Assembly: GCA_013816245.1 (NCBI GenBank)
Contig: JACDEU010000021.1
Location: forward strand, 1 to 44,012
Origin: Actinomycetota bacterium
GTDB taxonomy: Bacteria; Actinomycetota; Thermoleophilia; Gaiellales; Gaiellaceae
Length of the DNA stretch: 44,012 nt
Reading direction: 5' to 3'
Positions 15,230 through 24,116 of this stretch are shown piece after piece (the stretch's first letter is position 1; every line of letters begins with the position of its first letter). The notes beneath the pieces are model-generated. The model did not search any database, was not told where the DNA came from, and worked only from the letters and a program-made list of their open reading frames with translations. Both the position numbers and the translations under genes were made by a program.

Positions 15230-18166
15230 TCATGCTCTTCTCACGCGGCACATCGACCAGAGCTCACACCACGTCGGGCAGTCTCCGCTCTTCGGGTCGT
15301 GCTTGACATCGCCCTTCCGCATTCGCTCGACGATGTCGACGGCGAGCTCGCGCGCGCGCTCGACCTGGCCCCAGAAAGCGTCTTCATCGAGGTAGTCGTT
15401 CTTCGCAAACCCGGGGATGCCGTCATCCCGCGCCTCAGCACGCAGTAGACCTCGTGCCTTCCGCTCGCCCGACAGCGGCCGGTAGAGCCCGCCGAGCGGC
15501 TCGATTCCGACGAGATCGCGGAGCACGAGCATGTACAGCGGGATCTGGAGCTTCTTCTCCTGCTCGATCTGTACGGCCGAGTGCGCGTACTTGCCCGCCT
15601 TGTAGTCCTGCACGATGCCGCGCGCGCTGAACGGGTCGACGTCAATGCGGTCGATCTTCCCGGAAAGCGTCATCCCTGGAGCCAGCTCGAGCCCACGTTG
15701 AAGCTCGGGCGCCGAGCGCTCGGAACCGAACAGCACCTCGAAGCGGCGGGGCTGCAGCGGCATGTCTGAAGCGGCCTCCTCGCGGACGAAGGCCTCGAGG
15801 TCGCGCCACAGGCCATGTCGAAGCTCGCGCCGCTCCAGCTCGGTCAGCTCGAGCCGCACACCCTTCGCGACGGCGTCGTCGAGGCACCGCGAGAGGAAGG
15901 CGACGGCATCCTCGACGCGGTCGGGCTCGACGCAATCGGTGCCGAGCTCCTTCGGCAATCCGGAGTAGAAGCGATAGAGAACCTGGTGGGCGATCGAGCC
16001 GCGCAAGCGGGCATCGGCCACTCCATCAATGCTCTTCGGATCGATCAACCGGTCGAAGAACCAGATCGACGAGCACTCGGCGAACCGTTCGAGCTCCGTC
16101 ACGCCGAACGTCGTCTTGGCGGCGAGCTCAGCGAGAACCTTTGGATGGGTCAGCCGCGTGGGTCGATCGAAAGCGCGTAGCGCGCGGGCGAGCCGCCGCT
16201 CCCAGCCGTTCGCCGTCGCGATTGCGTCCGCCGCCGTTGCGTCATCGGCGGCTCGCATTGCCACGGAGCGAAGGCGCTCGCGCTCGGTGGGTGCATCCTC
16301 CAGCGGCCACGTCAGATCGGAGAGGGGACGACGGCGCGTCCAGCGCACGACGTCGTCCTTCGGGAAGACGGCCTGCACCTCGTCCCAGAACGGGCTCGGC
16401 TCGCGCGGACTGCCTTCGTCGGTGGCCGCTTCGCGGACGAGGTACAGGCGCCGGCTCGCGCGCGTGCAGGCGGCGTAAAACAGGTACCGGTCGCGCGCGA
16501 CCTGATCGGGTCGGGTCAGTCGCGCTCGCGAGCGCTCGTCGAGATCGCGGCGCGCGTCGTCGCCGAGAAACGGTGACTCGTGCCCGCGTCGCGGCAGGCT
16601 TCCCTCTTCGAGCCCGAGCACGAACACGATCTCGAAGCGGCGCGTTCGTGCACGCAGCAAGTCGATCACAGCGATCCGTCCGGCCTCGCCCGGCGAAGAG
16701 CGGCGGACCTCCGCGCGCTCGAGTGCGGCGACGACCTCCTCGGCCGACAGCGAGCCGTCGAGCGCGCTCCAACCGCGTAGCTCACCGGCGAGGCGCATCA
16801 CCGACTCGTGCGCGCGAATGTCCTGTCGCGAGAGCTCGCCGACGGGCGGCGCCTCCAGGCCGTAGGCAGAGCGGAGCATGAACTTGGCGAGGTCTGCAAC
16901 TGCATCGAGCGGCGTCGGCGCGCCGCGAAGCGCCTCGAGAACCGGTAGCGACTGACCGTCGCGGAGGCGCATCGTTTCCTCCTCCACGCGTTCCGGCGTT
17001 TGCACGGCGCGTCCGCGAAGGCGGCCCTCGAGAAAGTCGATATTCTGGCGCGTGAGGCCCGAATACGGCGAACGCAGGAACGAGTAGAGGTCGGCCCGCC
17101 CACCTCCGAGCCAGGCGAAACGCAGCAGGCTCAGGAGTGCCTGGCCGTAGGGCGTCTTGTCGAAGCGGGCGTACGCCTCGAGTGCATAGGGAACGCCGAG
17201 CGTTCCGAGCGCGGTCTCGAGTGGCGCCTGCCACCGTTCAAGCGAGGGACAGATGAGGCCGATCTGCTCGGGCTCGACACCTGATCGAAGCAGCGACAGC
17301 AGCTCTTCACCGACGAGCTCGAGCGCGCCGCGCTTGCCGGCGCTCTCGAAGAACCTGACGGCCCCGTCGATCGGCGGCGTTTCCAGCAAGGCCTCGGCGA
17401 AGAGCGTGCGCTCCAGATACGAGAGGGCTGGCTCGGCGACCTCGTGGAACGCGGGCGGGAGCTCTTCGATCCGTCCGTCCGCCAGCCCGCTCAAGTCGTC
17501 CATCGTGCGACGAAGCGATGCGAACGCGGTGCGTCCCGGCTCGTACGGCATCGACACCGTTACCTCACTGCGTCCCGCGAGAGCCTGGAGGAGCGCCCAC
17601 TCGGCTCCGGTCAGATCCTCGAAGCCGTAGGCGAAGACCGGCTCACCGCCCCAGGCTTCGAGTTGGCCGGCAACCCGGTCTGCGGCGTGCCGCCGCAGCA
17701 GGTCGCGGTCCCAGAAGTTCAGCCGGTCTAGCTCGGCGCGATACGCGGCGTACAGCCCGGCGAGCTCGCCGTCGAGGTCGTTCGGGTCGAGCAGGCCCGA
17801 CTCGAGCTCGCCCACCGTCGAGAGCAACGCGTCTGCGAAGCCGCCGAAGCGAGCCGACCGGCCGAGGCCGTTCAGCGACTGGCCGGCGAGCGCACGGCGG
17901 ACGATCAGCGCCTGCTGCGCCTCGGTCGCGACCTGGCGGCTGTCGCCGCCGTTACGGGCGATGCGCTTGAAGAGATCGTCGAACGTGACGATCGAGCCAC
18001 CGAGGAGGGCAGGCTGGATCTCGAGCAGCTCGCGCTCGCGCTCTTCGACGTCCGACCGGTTCGGCACGATGAGATACGGCTCCTGAGGGAGCACGTCGAG
18101 GTATCGGCGGAGCAGGAGCGCCACCTTCCCGGCATTCGCCGGGCCGGTGATGAGGTTCAGACCCAA
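15230..18166 (-). CDS. addB: AddB-like helicase-nuclease subunit
   Basis: 978 residues. The N-terminus has a degenerate nucleotide-binding loop GPANAGK (8-14), as in AddB, followed by RecC/AddB-like helicase folds. The tail carries a PD-(D/E)XK nuclease (VQDYKAGKYAHS with a following IPLYMLVL). One cysteine in FAECSSIWFFDRL and three near the end, C-X3-C-X5-C in DCPTWCELWSMC, match the Fe-S ligand layout of AddB. It is expected to pair with the AddA-like protein to resect broken DNA ends. The start ATG at 18166 gives MGLNLITGP, which puts the loop at the very N-terminus as expected. Confidence 0.85.
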   Translation of the reverse strand: MGLNLITGPANAGKVALLLRRYLDVLPQEPYLIVPNRSDVEERERELLEIQPALLGGSIVTFDDLFKRIARNGGDSRQVATEAQQALIVRRALAGQSLNGLGRSARFGGFADALLSTVGELESGLLDPNDLDGELAGLYAAYRAELDRLNFWDRDLLRRHAADRVAGQLEAWGGEPVFAYGFEDLTGAEWALLQALAGRSEVTVSMPYEPGRTAFASLRRTMDDLSGLADGRIEELPPAFHEVAEPALSYLERTLFAEALLETPPIDGAVRFFESAGKRGALELVGEELLSLLRSGVEPEQIGLICPSLERWQAPLETALGTLGVPYALEAYARFDKTPYGQALLSLLRFAWLGGGRADLYSFLRSPYSGLTRQNIDFLEGRLRGRAVQTPERVEEETMRLRDGQSLPVLEALRGAPTPLDAVADLAKFMLRSAYGLEAPPVGELSRQDIRAHESVMRLAGELRGWSALDGSLSAEEVVAALERAEVRRSSPGEAGRIAVIDLLRARTRRFEIVFVLGLEEGSLPRRGHESPFLGDDARRDLDERSRARLTRPDQVARDRYLFYAACTRASRRLYLVREAATDEGSPREPSPFWDEVQAVFPKDDVVRWTRRRPLSDLTWPLEDAPTERERLRSVAMRAADDATAADAIATANGWERRLARALRAFDRPTRLTHPKVLAELAAKTTFGVTELERFAECSSIWFFDRLIDPKSIDGVADARLRGSIAHQVLYRFYSGLPKELGTDCVEPDRVEDAVAFLSRCLDDAVAKGVRLELTELERRELRHGLWRDLEAFVREEAASDMPLQPRRFEVLFGSERSAPELQRGLELAPGMTLSGKIDRIDVDPFSARGIVQDYKAGKYAHSAVQIEQEKKLQIPLYMLVLRDLVGIEPLGGLYRPLSGERKARGLLRAEARDDGIPGFAKNDYLDEDAFWGQVERARELAVDIVERMRKGDVKHDPKSGDCPTWCELWSMCRVRRA

Positions 18167-18232
18167 CTGACCTACTCTAGTCGGGCGGTCAGACGACCCT
18201 GCTTGGGGCGAACGCTAGTAGCGGGAAAGCAG

Positions 18233-18430
18233 TCAGGCCGCGGCGTTCTTCGGCCGGCGGCCGCGCCTCGCGACGGCCTGGCCCGGCATCTTGCCGGCGC
18301 AGGCGTCGCAGAGATCCGCCTGCTTCGAGCCACGACGTGCATCGGTGAAATTGATGCGCATGACGGCGCCTTTTGCCTCCTCGACTTCGCTCCCGCAATC
18401 GTCACAGACGAGTCTCGTTACGCGTGCCAC
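18233..18430 (-). CDS. Small double-CxxC zinc-finger protein
   Basis: 65 residues from a GTG start with GGAGG 6-10 bases upstream. It has a single zinc-finger-like unit: CDDC at 9-12 and CDAC about 32 residues later, then a basic Arg/Lys-rich tail (ARRGRRPKNAAA). Such tails suggest nucleic-acid binding. Similar miniproteins are found next to DNA-related genes in actinobacteria, and no function is known to me. It lies between addB and the topoisomerase gene in the same orientation. Confidence 0.72.
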   Translation of the reverse strand: MARVTRLVCDDCGSEVEEAKGAVMRINFTDARRGSKQADLCDACAGKMPGQAVARRGRRPKNAAA

Positions 18431-18489
18431 TCAATTCCTCCCTCGAAGCCGATTTCGACAGCGCCGACCTTACCGGAAAGATCCGCGAA

Positions 18490-19506
18490 TTAGGCGGCCG
18501 TTCGTCCCTGCTTAATTCGCCACGAACGGAGCAGGCTCAAAAGAGCCTGTTCCTCGAGGTCGAGCCCTAAATCGCGCGCACCCACGACGCGCAAATGCCG
18601 CGGCCGAAAATCCTCGATCGTCGTACCGTCGAGATACTGGTCGATGACCGCCGGACTGACGTACGAAGCGCGCGCAACGGCGGGTGTGTTGCCGAGCTGC
18701 TCCCCCACCCTGCGCATGGCAGCGGCAACCGCGCGCTTCGCCTCGGTGTCGGTCTCCGACGGCCCGTGTTCCGCCAGACCGATCGCCGCAAGCAACGTGC
18801 CGCCCCAGGTCCGGAAGTCCTTCGCGGTGAAGTCGTCGCCGAGATTCGAGCGTACGTATTCGTTGAGCTTTGCCCCGGTGAGCGCATACCGCCCGCTGTC
18901 CCACTCGTATCGGAAGAGACGGGCGCCGCGCGGTAGCGCGAGTAGTTCCTTGATCGCGTCGGCCAGCTCCGAGTCGACGACGGTCGTGCGAATCACGGAC
19001 CGATGCTTGCCACGGAAGTGAAACGCGATGCAGTGGCCGCGCACGCTCACGTGGTTCTTGCGAAGGGTCGTGATCCCGAACGTCTTCGACTCCTTTGCGT
19101 AGCGCTCGGTGCCGACACGAAACCAGCCATGGTTGATCAGCCGCGTCGCGATCGCCGACACCCGTTCGCGGTCGAGGAGGTCGTTGTCCATGTGCTCGGC
19201 CATCGCGTCGCGCAGGTCGGGAAGGCGTTCGGCGAAGCGGATCAGCTTGTCGAACTTCTCCTGTTCGCGCTGGGCACGGAAACTCTGGTGATACAGGTAC
19301 TGCTTCCTCCCCGCTCTGTCCACACCGGTGGCTTGCAGCTTCGCCGACGCGCTGGCGGAGATCCAGACGTCCTTCCACGCGGGCGGAATCACGAGCGACT
19401 TGATCCGCTCGAGCTTGTCCTCGTCCGTGATCCGGTTCCCGCGCGCGTCGACGTAGCGGAACCGCCCGCGTGAGCCTTCTCTCCTCCAACCGCCTTTTCT
19501 AGGCAT
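18490..19506 (-). CDS. DNA topoisomerase IB
   Basis: 338 residues, the poxvirus-like bacterial TopIB. An N-terminal domain (ITDEDKLERIKSLVIPPAWK) and a catalytic domain are present. Catalytic residues are visible: R and K in FGITTLRKNHV, the DFRTWGGT segment, and the active-site tyrosine Y282 in ARASYVSP. It relaxes supercoils by 3'-phosphotyrosyl nicking. Its start lies only 12 bases from the start of the divergent dehydrogenase gene, so at least one promoter must lie inside the neighbouring coding sequence, or one mRNA is leaderless. Confidence 0.93.
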   Translation of the reverse strand: MPRKGGWRREGSRGRFRYVDARGNRITDEDKLERIKSLVIPPAWKDVWISASASAKLQATGVDRAGRKQYLYHQSFRAQREQEKFDKLIRFAERLPDLRDAMAEHMDNDLLDRERVSAIATRLINHGWFRVGTERYAKESKTFGITTLRKNHVSVRGHCIAFHFRGKHRSVIRTTVVDSELADAIKELLALPRGARLFRYEWDSGRYALTGAKLNEYVRSNLGDDFTAKDFRTWGGTLLAAIGLAEHGPSETDTEAKRAVAAAMRRVGEQLGNTPAVARASYVSPAVIDQYLDGTTIEDFRPRHLRVVGARDLGLDLEEQALLSLLRSWRIKQGRTAA

Positions 19507-19518
19507 CGTCCACCGCTA

Positions 19519-20601
19519 GTGTCCGCACCCGTGCACGCCAAAACGATCGTGGTGCTGGAGGGGGACGAAACCGGGCAGGAGTTGCTCGAGGAGGGTCTTC
19601 GCGTCCTGGCTCCCGAGGTCACCGGCCTCGACCTGGAATTTCCCCGGTTCGACCTCTCGCTGGAGTCTCGCCGTGCGAGCCAGAACCAGGTCGTGTACGA
19701 GTCCGCGCAGGCGATCCGCGAGCACGGGTTCGGGCTGAAGGCTGCGACGATCACGCCCGAGGAACGCGACGGCGTCGGCTCCCCGAACCGCATTCTCCGG
19801 GAGGAGATCGGCGGGAAGGTGATCGTGCGCACCGGCCGCCGGATTCCCGGGGTCGCACCGTTCGGCGGCGTGCACGCACCGATCTCGATCGTGCGCATGG
19901 CAGTCGGGGACGCCTACGGTGCAAAGGAGTGGCGGGAGGGTGAGGGCGACGATGAGGTCGCCTTCCGCACCGAACGAATCGAGCGCCACATCTGCCGCGC
20001 CGTTGCCGAGTTCTCGTTCCGCCAGGCCGAGCAGGCCGGCGCCAAGGTGTTCGGCGGCCCGAAGTACACCGTCAGCCCGACGTACGAGGGGATGCTGAAG
20101 GAAGAGATGGACGCAGCGGCGGAACGGCATCCGGACGTGCCGTACGAACCCCAACTGATCGATGCGACGTTTGCGCTGCTGATCTCGTCGACCGGGGACC
20201 CGCTCGTCATTCCCGCGCTGAACCGCGACGGCGACATCCTTTCCGACCTTGTGCTGCCGCTCTTCGGCTCGATCGCCGGATCGGAGTCGATGCTCGTCGC
20301 CTTCGAAGACGATTACGAGCCGCGCGCGCTGATGGCCGAAGCCGCGCACGGCACCGCGCCCTCTTTGCAAGGCAAGAATGTCGCGAACCCGATGGCGATG
20401 ATCCTCGCCGGAGCGGCCTTGCTCGCCTACGGAGACGAACGGGCGCAGCAGGTTGGGCGGGCGATCCGCGAGGCCAGTCTCGAGGCAGTCGGCCAGGGGA
20501 TCCGCACGGCCGACCTCAGCGGACACGCCGGCACGACCGAGTTCACCGACGAAGTGATCAGGCGAACGCGCTCGAAGCTCGAGGTGTGGGCGACGCTTTA
20601 G
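19519..20601 (+). CDS. Isocitrate/isopropylmalate dehydrogenase-family enzyme
   Basis: 360 residues from a GTG. It has a beta-decarboxylating dehydrogenase fold: VVLEGDETGQE at the N-terminus, SPNRILREEIGGKVIVRT, the tyrosine/lysine pair region, the metal-binding NRDGDILSDL segment (D in both strands of the motif), and AAHGTAPSLQGKNVANP for the adenine ribose. The HGTAP motif is common to IDH and IPMDH. The divergent N-terminal substrate loop does not let me choose between isocitrate, isopropylmalate and homoisocitrate. It stands outside any leucine cluster, which makes isocitrate or a related acid somewhat more likely. Confidence 0.85.
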   Translation: MSAPVHAKTIVVLEGDETGQELLEEGLRVLAPEVTGLDLEFPRFDLSLESRRASQNQVVYESAQAIREHGFGLKAATITPEERDGVGSPNRILREEIGGKVIVRTGRRIPGVAPFGGVHAPISIVRMAVGDAYGAKEWREGEGDDEVAFRTERIERHICRAVAEFSFRQAEQAGAKVFGGPKYTVSPTYEGMLKEEMDAAAERHPDVPYEPQLIDATFALLISSTGDPLVIPALNRDGDILSDLVLPLFGSIAGSESMLVAFEDDYEPRALMAEAAHGTAPSLQGKNVANPMAMILAGAALLAYGDERAQQVGRAIREASLEAVGQGIRTADLSGHAGTTEFTDEVIRRTRSKLEVWATL

Positions 20602-20641
20602 CCCAGCCGCCGGCTCGAAGAGCACCGACGGCGGTCGATCC

Positions 20642-20749
20642 TTAGAGCAGGAACGCGACGAGTGACACCACGAACCGTGCGCGGAGCTCGCCGAGGAGAT
20701 CGACAAGCTTCGCATGTTGTCCATAATCGAGCCAGCTGGGAAGACGCAT
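20642..20749 (-). pseudogene. tatC: Truncated tatC (first 35 codons)
   Basis: The ATG lies two bases after the tatA-like stop. The 35 codons read MRLPSWLDYGQHAKLV, then DLLGELRARFVVSLVAFLL and TAA. This matches the well-known TatC N-terminus (basic start, E/D-H-L-x-E-L-R-x-R, then the first helix) but ends inside the first membrane helix. No further TatC sequence follows before the dehydrogenase gene. It cannot form the six-helix receptor, so a functional tatC must be elsewhere. Confidence 0.7.
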
Positions 20750-20751
20750 GG

Positions 20752-20865
20752 TTAGGCGCGCTGCTCCGTGGTCAGCTCGGCCGGGATCTCGAGCTTGTCG
20801 TCGTCCTTGTCACCCGAGATCGAGTCCTTGAACTCGCGCATCCCGCGACCCATCGACCGTCCCAT
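20752..20865 (-). pseudogene. tatA: tatA C-terminal remnant
   Basis: This frame reads MGRSMGRGMREFKDSISG followed by an acidic tail ending EQRA and TAA. It is the amphipathic helix and tail of TatA (xxGRSxGKGMREFKxxxSG). The N-terminal membrane helix that should precede it is absent; upstream sequence in all frames is not hydrophobic. GGAGGAGGGGG before the ATG could still drive translation of this 37-residue piece. Together with the tatC remnant it marks a decayed tatA-tatC pair. Confidence 0.65.
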
Positions 20866-20957
20866 CCCCCTCCTCCGGCCGCTGGCGTTCGGTAGATGAC
20901 GAATGCCGCCGGACTCGCCTGATTCGCAAGGCGTCCCAACCCGGTTTGAAACAGGTC

Positions 20958-21575
20958 TTACGAGGCTGCTGCAGCGGCCTCGAGCGCACCGGCGCTCCAG
21001 GCCTCGAGGAACGCATGCGCCACGTCTGGGTCGAACTGAGTGCCGGCGCAGCGTTCGACCTCGTCGACCGCGGCGGCGATCGGGAGCGCGCGTCGATACG
21101 GCCGCATCGAAGTCATGGCGTCGAAAGCGTCGGCGACTGCGAGGACACGCGCCTCTTCGGGAATCTCCGTCCCGGAGAGCCCCGTCGGATAACCGCCTCC
21201 GTCCCAGCGCTCGTGGTGGTAGAGCACGTAGGGCAACGCCTCTTGCGCGGGCCAGATCGGCCCAATAAGCCTTGCGCCCGCAGCGGGATGCTTGCGGATC
21301 TCCGCGAGCTCGTCGGGCTCGAGTGGACCGCGCTTTCTGAGGATCGTCTCCGAGATCATCACCTTGCCGAGGTCGTGGAGCGGGCCCCCGAGTGCCAGTG
21401 TTCGAATCCGGCGATCGTCCCAGCCCATCCACACGGCGACTCGTGCGGCGAGCAGAGTGACACGGGTGCAGTGCGCCGCTGTCGCAGGGTCGCGCGCGGC
21501 GAGCGCTGAGGCGAGGGCAGTCAGCATCGGCCCGATGGAATTCCAGGCCACCGGGGTTTTCCCTTCAGGCGGCAC
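20958..21575 (-). CDS. HD-GYP domain phosphodiesterase-like protein
   Basis: 205 residues from the GTG at 21575, essentially a stand-alone HD-GYP domain. Metal and signature residues: H35, HD at 67-68 in HDLGK, H96, HH at 120-121 in HHERWDGGGYP, and the GGYP loop at 127-130 (GYP present). HD-GYP enzymes degrade cyclic-di-GMP or related dinucleotides. No receiver or other sensor domain is attached. Its GTG shares a base with the TAG stop of the upstream phosphoesterase gene, so it is translationally coupled in the dedA operon. Confidence 0.88.
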   Translation of the reverse strand: MPPEGKTPVAWNSIGPMLTALASALAARDPATAAHCTRVTLLAARVAVWMGWDDRRIRTLALGGPLHDLGKVMISETILRKRGPLEPDELAEIRKHPAAGARLIGPIWPAQEALPYVLYHHERWDGGGYPTGLSGTEIPEEARVLAVADAFDAMTSMRPYRRALPIAAAVDEVERCAGTQFDPDVAHAFLEAWSAGALEAAAAAS

Positions 21576-22417
21576 TAACGCCAGATGCCGGTGATCGGCC
21601 TGGCAGCCGCGGAACGGCCGAGCGGCGGAAGACCGAGTGCCTGCTCCACGGTGCGCAATGCCCCGTAGTGATTCATGACGCCCGTGAACGCCGAGCCCGG
21701 ACGCACGGCGGTGCCGACGGCAAGAGCGGGTGTGTGCCCGCCGCCGCGCAACCCCGTACTTCCTTCGTCGAACAGGACCAGGACTGCGGTGTCCGGCAGC
21801 CGCAGGAGCGGGGCGACGGTCCGCTTCAGCCACGCATCGCCGACTGCGACCGAGCAGTCGTGCATCGAGTGGCAGAGATCGGGGACGACGAGCGCGAAGT
21901 CGGGTAGGGCACTTGCTCGAAGATCTGTCGCGAGCCGTCCGAGTGGGACGATGTTCGCCCGCTTGGTCGGGCTCGCGGCGATGTCCTGGAAGTACGCGAA
22001 CGGGTTGTGCTTCTTTACGTAACGCTGGTACGACCCACCGAGAAAGCCCGGAGAAGGCAGCCCGTCCGCGTAGGTCTTCCAGGTTTTGCCCGCGGCTTCG
22101 AGCGTGTCGGCGAGGCTCGGCGCCGCAACGATGCAGGTCGTGCAGTTGCTCGTGATCCCGTGGGTCGATCCAGAGACGAGAGCGAGATAGTTCGGGAGGC
22201 TCGGGTGCGTGACGCCGAAGTAGCGCGTCAACTTCGCGTAGCGCCGTGCGTAGCCGTTGAACGTCGGAGCGGCGCGATTCCCGAGCACGCTCGACGTCTC
22301 CTTGTTCTCGAAGACCACCACGACCACATGGTCGAGCGCGGGAACCGGGACGACGCCGGACGCGGCAGGCGCTGCAAGGATCAGCGACGCCACGAAGATC
22401 GCCAGGAGGTATCTCAC
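21575..22417 (-). CDS. Secreted phosphoesterase-family (PF04185-like) protein
   Basis: 280 residues with an N-terminal signal peptide (RYLLAIFVASLILAAPAASG). The family pattern is present: DHVVVVVFENKE near the N-terminus, THPSLPNYLALVSG, and a later DEG metal site in VLVLFDEGS followed by GGGHTP. This is the phospholipase C/acid phosphatase superfamily, extracytoplasmic and metal-dependent. The substrate is unknown. The GTG start overlaps the DedA stop as GTGA. Together with DedA and an HD-GYP protein it suggests lipid or phosphate handling at the membrane. Confidence 0.82.
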   Translation of the reverse strand: MRYLLAIFVASLILAAPAASGVVPVPALDHVVVVVFENKETSSVLGNRAAPTFNGYARRYAKLTRYFGVTHPSLPNYLALVSGSTHGITSNCTTCIVAAPSLADTLEAAGKTWKTYADGLPSPGFLGGSYQRYVKKHNPFAYFQDIAASPTKRANIVPLGRLATDLRASALPDFALVVPDLCHSMHDCSVAVGDAWLKRTVAPLLRLPDTAVLVLFDEGSTGLRGGGHTPALAVGTAVRPGSAFTGVMNHYGALRTVEQALGLPPLGRSAAARPITGIWR

Positions 22418-22998
22418 GCGGCCTCCGCGCGTCGGCGCCAGAAATGAAGCGCGCCGACGCCGAGCACGAACAGGATTGCGACGGCGATTCCGCCGTAGAC
22501 GCCGTAACGGGCGACCGTGTCGGCAACGGCCCGGCCGGCGTAGTAGGCGAGCAGGCCGACCCCGATCGCCCACACGATCCCACCCAGCGCGTTCCAGAAG
22601 AGAAATCTCCACCACGACATGCGCGTGATCCCGGCCATCCACGCGCCCGTCACCCGCAGGCCCCCGAAGAAGCGCGCGAAGAACACCGCTTTGCCGCCGT
22701 GCTTGTCGAAGAAGCGTTCCGCCGGAGGGATGGCGCGATCGGCAAAGCGCTTCAGCCACGAATAGCGTTTGATCAGCCGGCGCCCGGCCTCGCGGCCGAT
22801 CCAGTAGCCGATGTTGTCGCCGCTGATCGCGGCAGCGGCAGCGACCACGATCACTGAGGTGATCGAGAGATGGCCCTTGGAGGCGTAAACGCCCGCCGCG
22901 ATCAGCGCCGTCTCCCCGGGAAGCCACAGACCAGCAGACTCCGCGCAGACGATCCCGAAGACGAACCAGAGGCCGTAGTGCTGGATGAAGTGGGTCAC
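22414..22998 (-). CDS. DedA-family (SNARE-associated/VTT) membrane protein
   Basis: 194 residues with four to five membrane segments. The typical DedA features are present: ESAGLWLPGET near the N-terminus, GDNIGYWIGREAGR, and the conserved FFARFFGGLRV with its arginines, followed by AGITRMSWWRFL. DedA proteins act as undecaprenyl-phosphate or phospholipid flippases. It is the first gene of the leftward dedA-phosphoesterase-HD-GYP operon and is divergent from pntA, 29 bases away. Confidence 0.9.
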   Translation of the reverse strand: MTHFIQHYGLWFVFGIVCAESAGLWLPGETALIAAGVYASKGHLSITSVIVVAAAAAISGDNIGYWIGREAGRRLIKRYSWLKRFADRAIPPAERFFDKHGGKAVFFARFFGGLRVTGAWMAGITRMSWWRFLFWNALGGIVWAIGVGLLAYYAGRAVADTVARYGVYGGIAVAILFVLGVGALHFWRRRAEAA

Positions 22999-23027
22999 CC
23001 GTCGGCCAGGGTACGTAAACTCGCCCC

Positions 23028-24116
23028 GTGCTTATCGGCGTCCCGCGTGAGCTCGAGTCGGGCGAGCGCCGAGTGGCTCTCGTTCCCGAGGCTGTCTCGA
23101 AGCTAGTTAGCGCCGGGTTCGAAGTCGTGGTCGAGCGAGGGGCCGGTGTCGCCGCCTCGTTTCCGGACACGGCGTACGAGGAGGCCGGGGCGAGGCTCGC
23201 GGACGACGTCTGGCAGGCGGAAGCGATCGTCAAGGTGCGCAAGCCGAACGACGCCGAGGCGCAGAAGCTTCGCAGCGGCCAGGTTCTCATCGGATTCCTC
23301 GAGCCGTTGACCGACACAGCGGGGATCGAGCGGTTGAGCGAGCGCGGCGTGCAGGCGTTCGCGATGGAGTCGATTCCGAGAACGACGCGCGCGCAGTCGA
23401 TGGACGCGCTCTCCTCGCAGGCGACCGTCTCCGGTTACAAGGCGGTGCTGATTGCGGCGGAGCGACTGCCGCGCTTCTTCCCGATGCTGATGACCGCGGC
23501 GGGCACCGTCGCACCGGCGAAGGTGCTCGTGCTGGGCGCCGGGGTCGCCGGCTTGCAGGCAATCGCGACCGCGCGCAGGCTCGGTGCGGTCGTCGCGGGC
23601 TTCGACGTGCGTCCAGTCGTCAGGGAACAGGTCGAGAGTCTCGGCGCGACGTTCCTCGAGCTCGGAGTGACGGGCGAGGAGACCGAGGGCGGTTATGCGC
23701 GCGAGCTCACCGAGGAGGAGCAGCGAAAGCAGCAGGAAGCTCTGGCCGAGCGCATCCCCGACTACGACGCTGTGATCACGACCGCGCTCATCCCGGGCCG
23801 GCCGGCCCCGAAGCTGATCCCGGCGGCTGCCGTGGCACGCATGCGGCCGGGCTCGGTGATCGTCGACCTCGCCGCCGAGGCGGGCGGGAACGCCGAGCCG
23901 ACGGAGCCGGGCGAGATCGTGGAGCGCGACGGCGTGACGCTCGTCGGCTTGACGAACCTGGCTTCCACGATGCCCTACCACGCGAGCCAGCTCTACGCAC
24001 GCAACGTGAGCGCGTTGCTGCAGCATCTCGCACCCGAAGGCAAGCTTGCCCTCGACTGGGACGACGAGATCACCACGGGTGCCTGCGTCACGCGCGAGAA
24101 GGTTGCCGCGGCATGA
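23028..24116 (+). CDS. pntA: NAD(P) transhydrogenase alpha subunit part 1 (NAD-binding)
   Basis: 362 residues from a GTG start. This is the alanine-dehydrogenase/PNT fold of domain I: MLIGVPRELESGERRVALVPE at the N-terminus, then VLVLGAGVAGLQAIATARRLGAVV as the NAD-binding Rossmann motif, with the PVVREQVESLGA loop. In the proton-translocating transhydrogenase it binds NAD(H) at the cytosolic face. The alpha chain is split into two genes, the arrangement known from Rhodospirillum and many actinobacteria. The stop overlaps the next start as ATGA. Confidence 0.94.
   Translation: MLIGVPRELESGERRVALVPEAVSKLVSAGFEVVVERGAGVAASFPDTAYEEAGARLADDVWQAEAIVKVRKPNDAEAQKLRSGQVLIGFLEPLTDTAGIERLSERGVQAFAMESIPRTTRAQSMDALSSQATVSGYKAVLIAAERLPRFFPMLMTAAGTVAPAKVLVLGAGVAGLQAIATARRLGAVVAGFDVRPVVREQVESLGATFLELGVTGEETEGGYARELTEEEQRKQQEALAERIPDYDAVITTALIPGRPAPKLIPAAAVARMRPGSVIVDLAAEAGGNAEPTEPGEIVERDGVTLVGLTNLASTMPYHASQLYARNVSALLQHLAPEGKLALDWDDEITTGACVTREKVAAA

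Noticed and set aside
21576-22583. Extension of the HD-GYP gene
   Set aside because: It runs through the phosphoesterase gene in another frame; the GTG overlapping that gene's stop fits operon structure.
22418-23317. Extension of the phosphoesterase gene over dedA
   Set aside because: The signal peptide right after the GTG at 22417 and the DedA motifs in the other frame show the true boundary.
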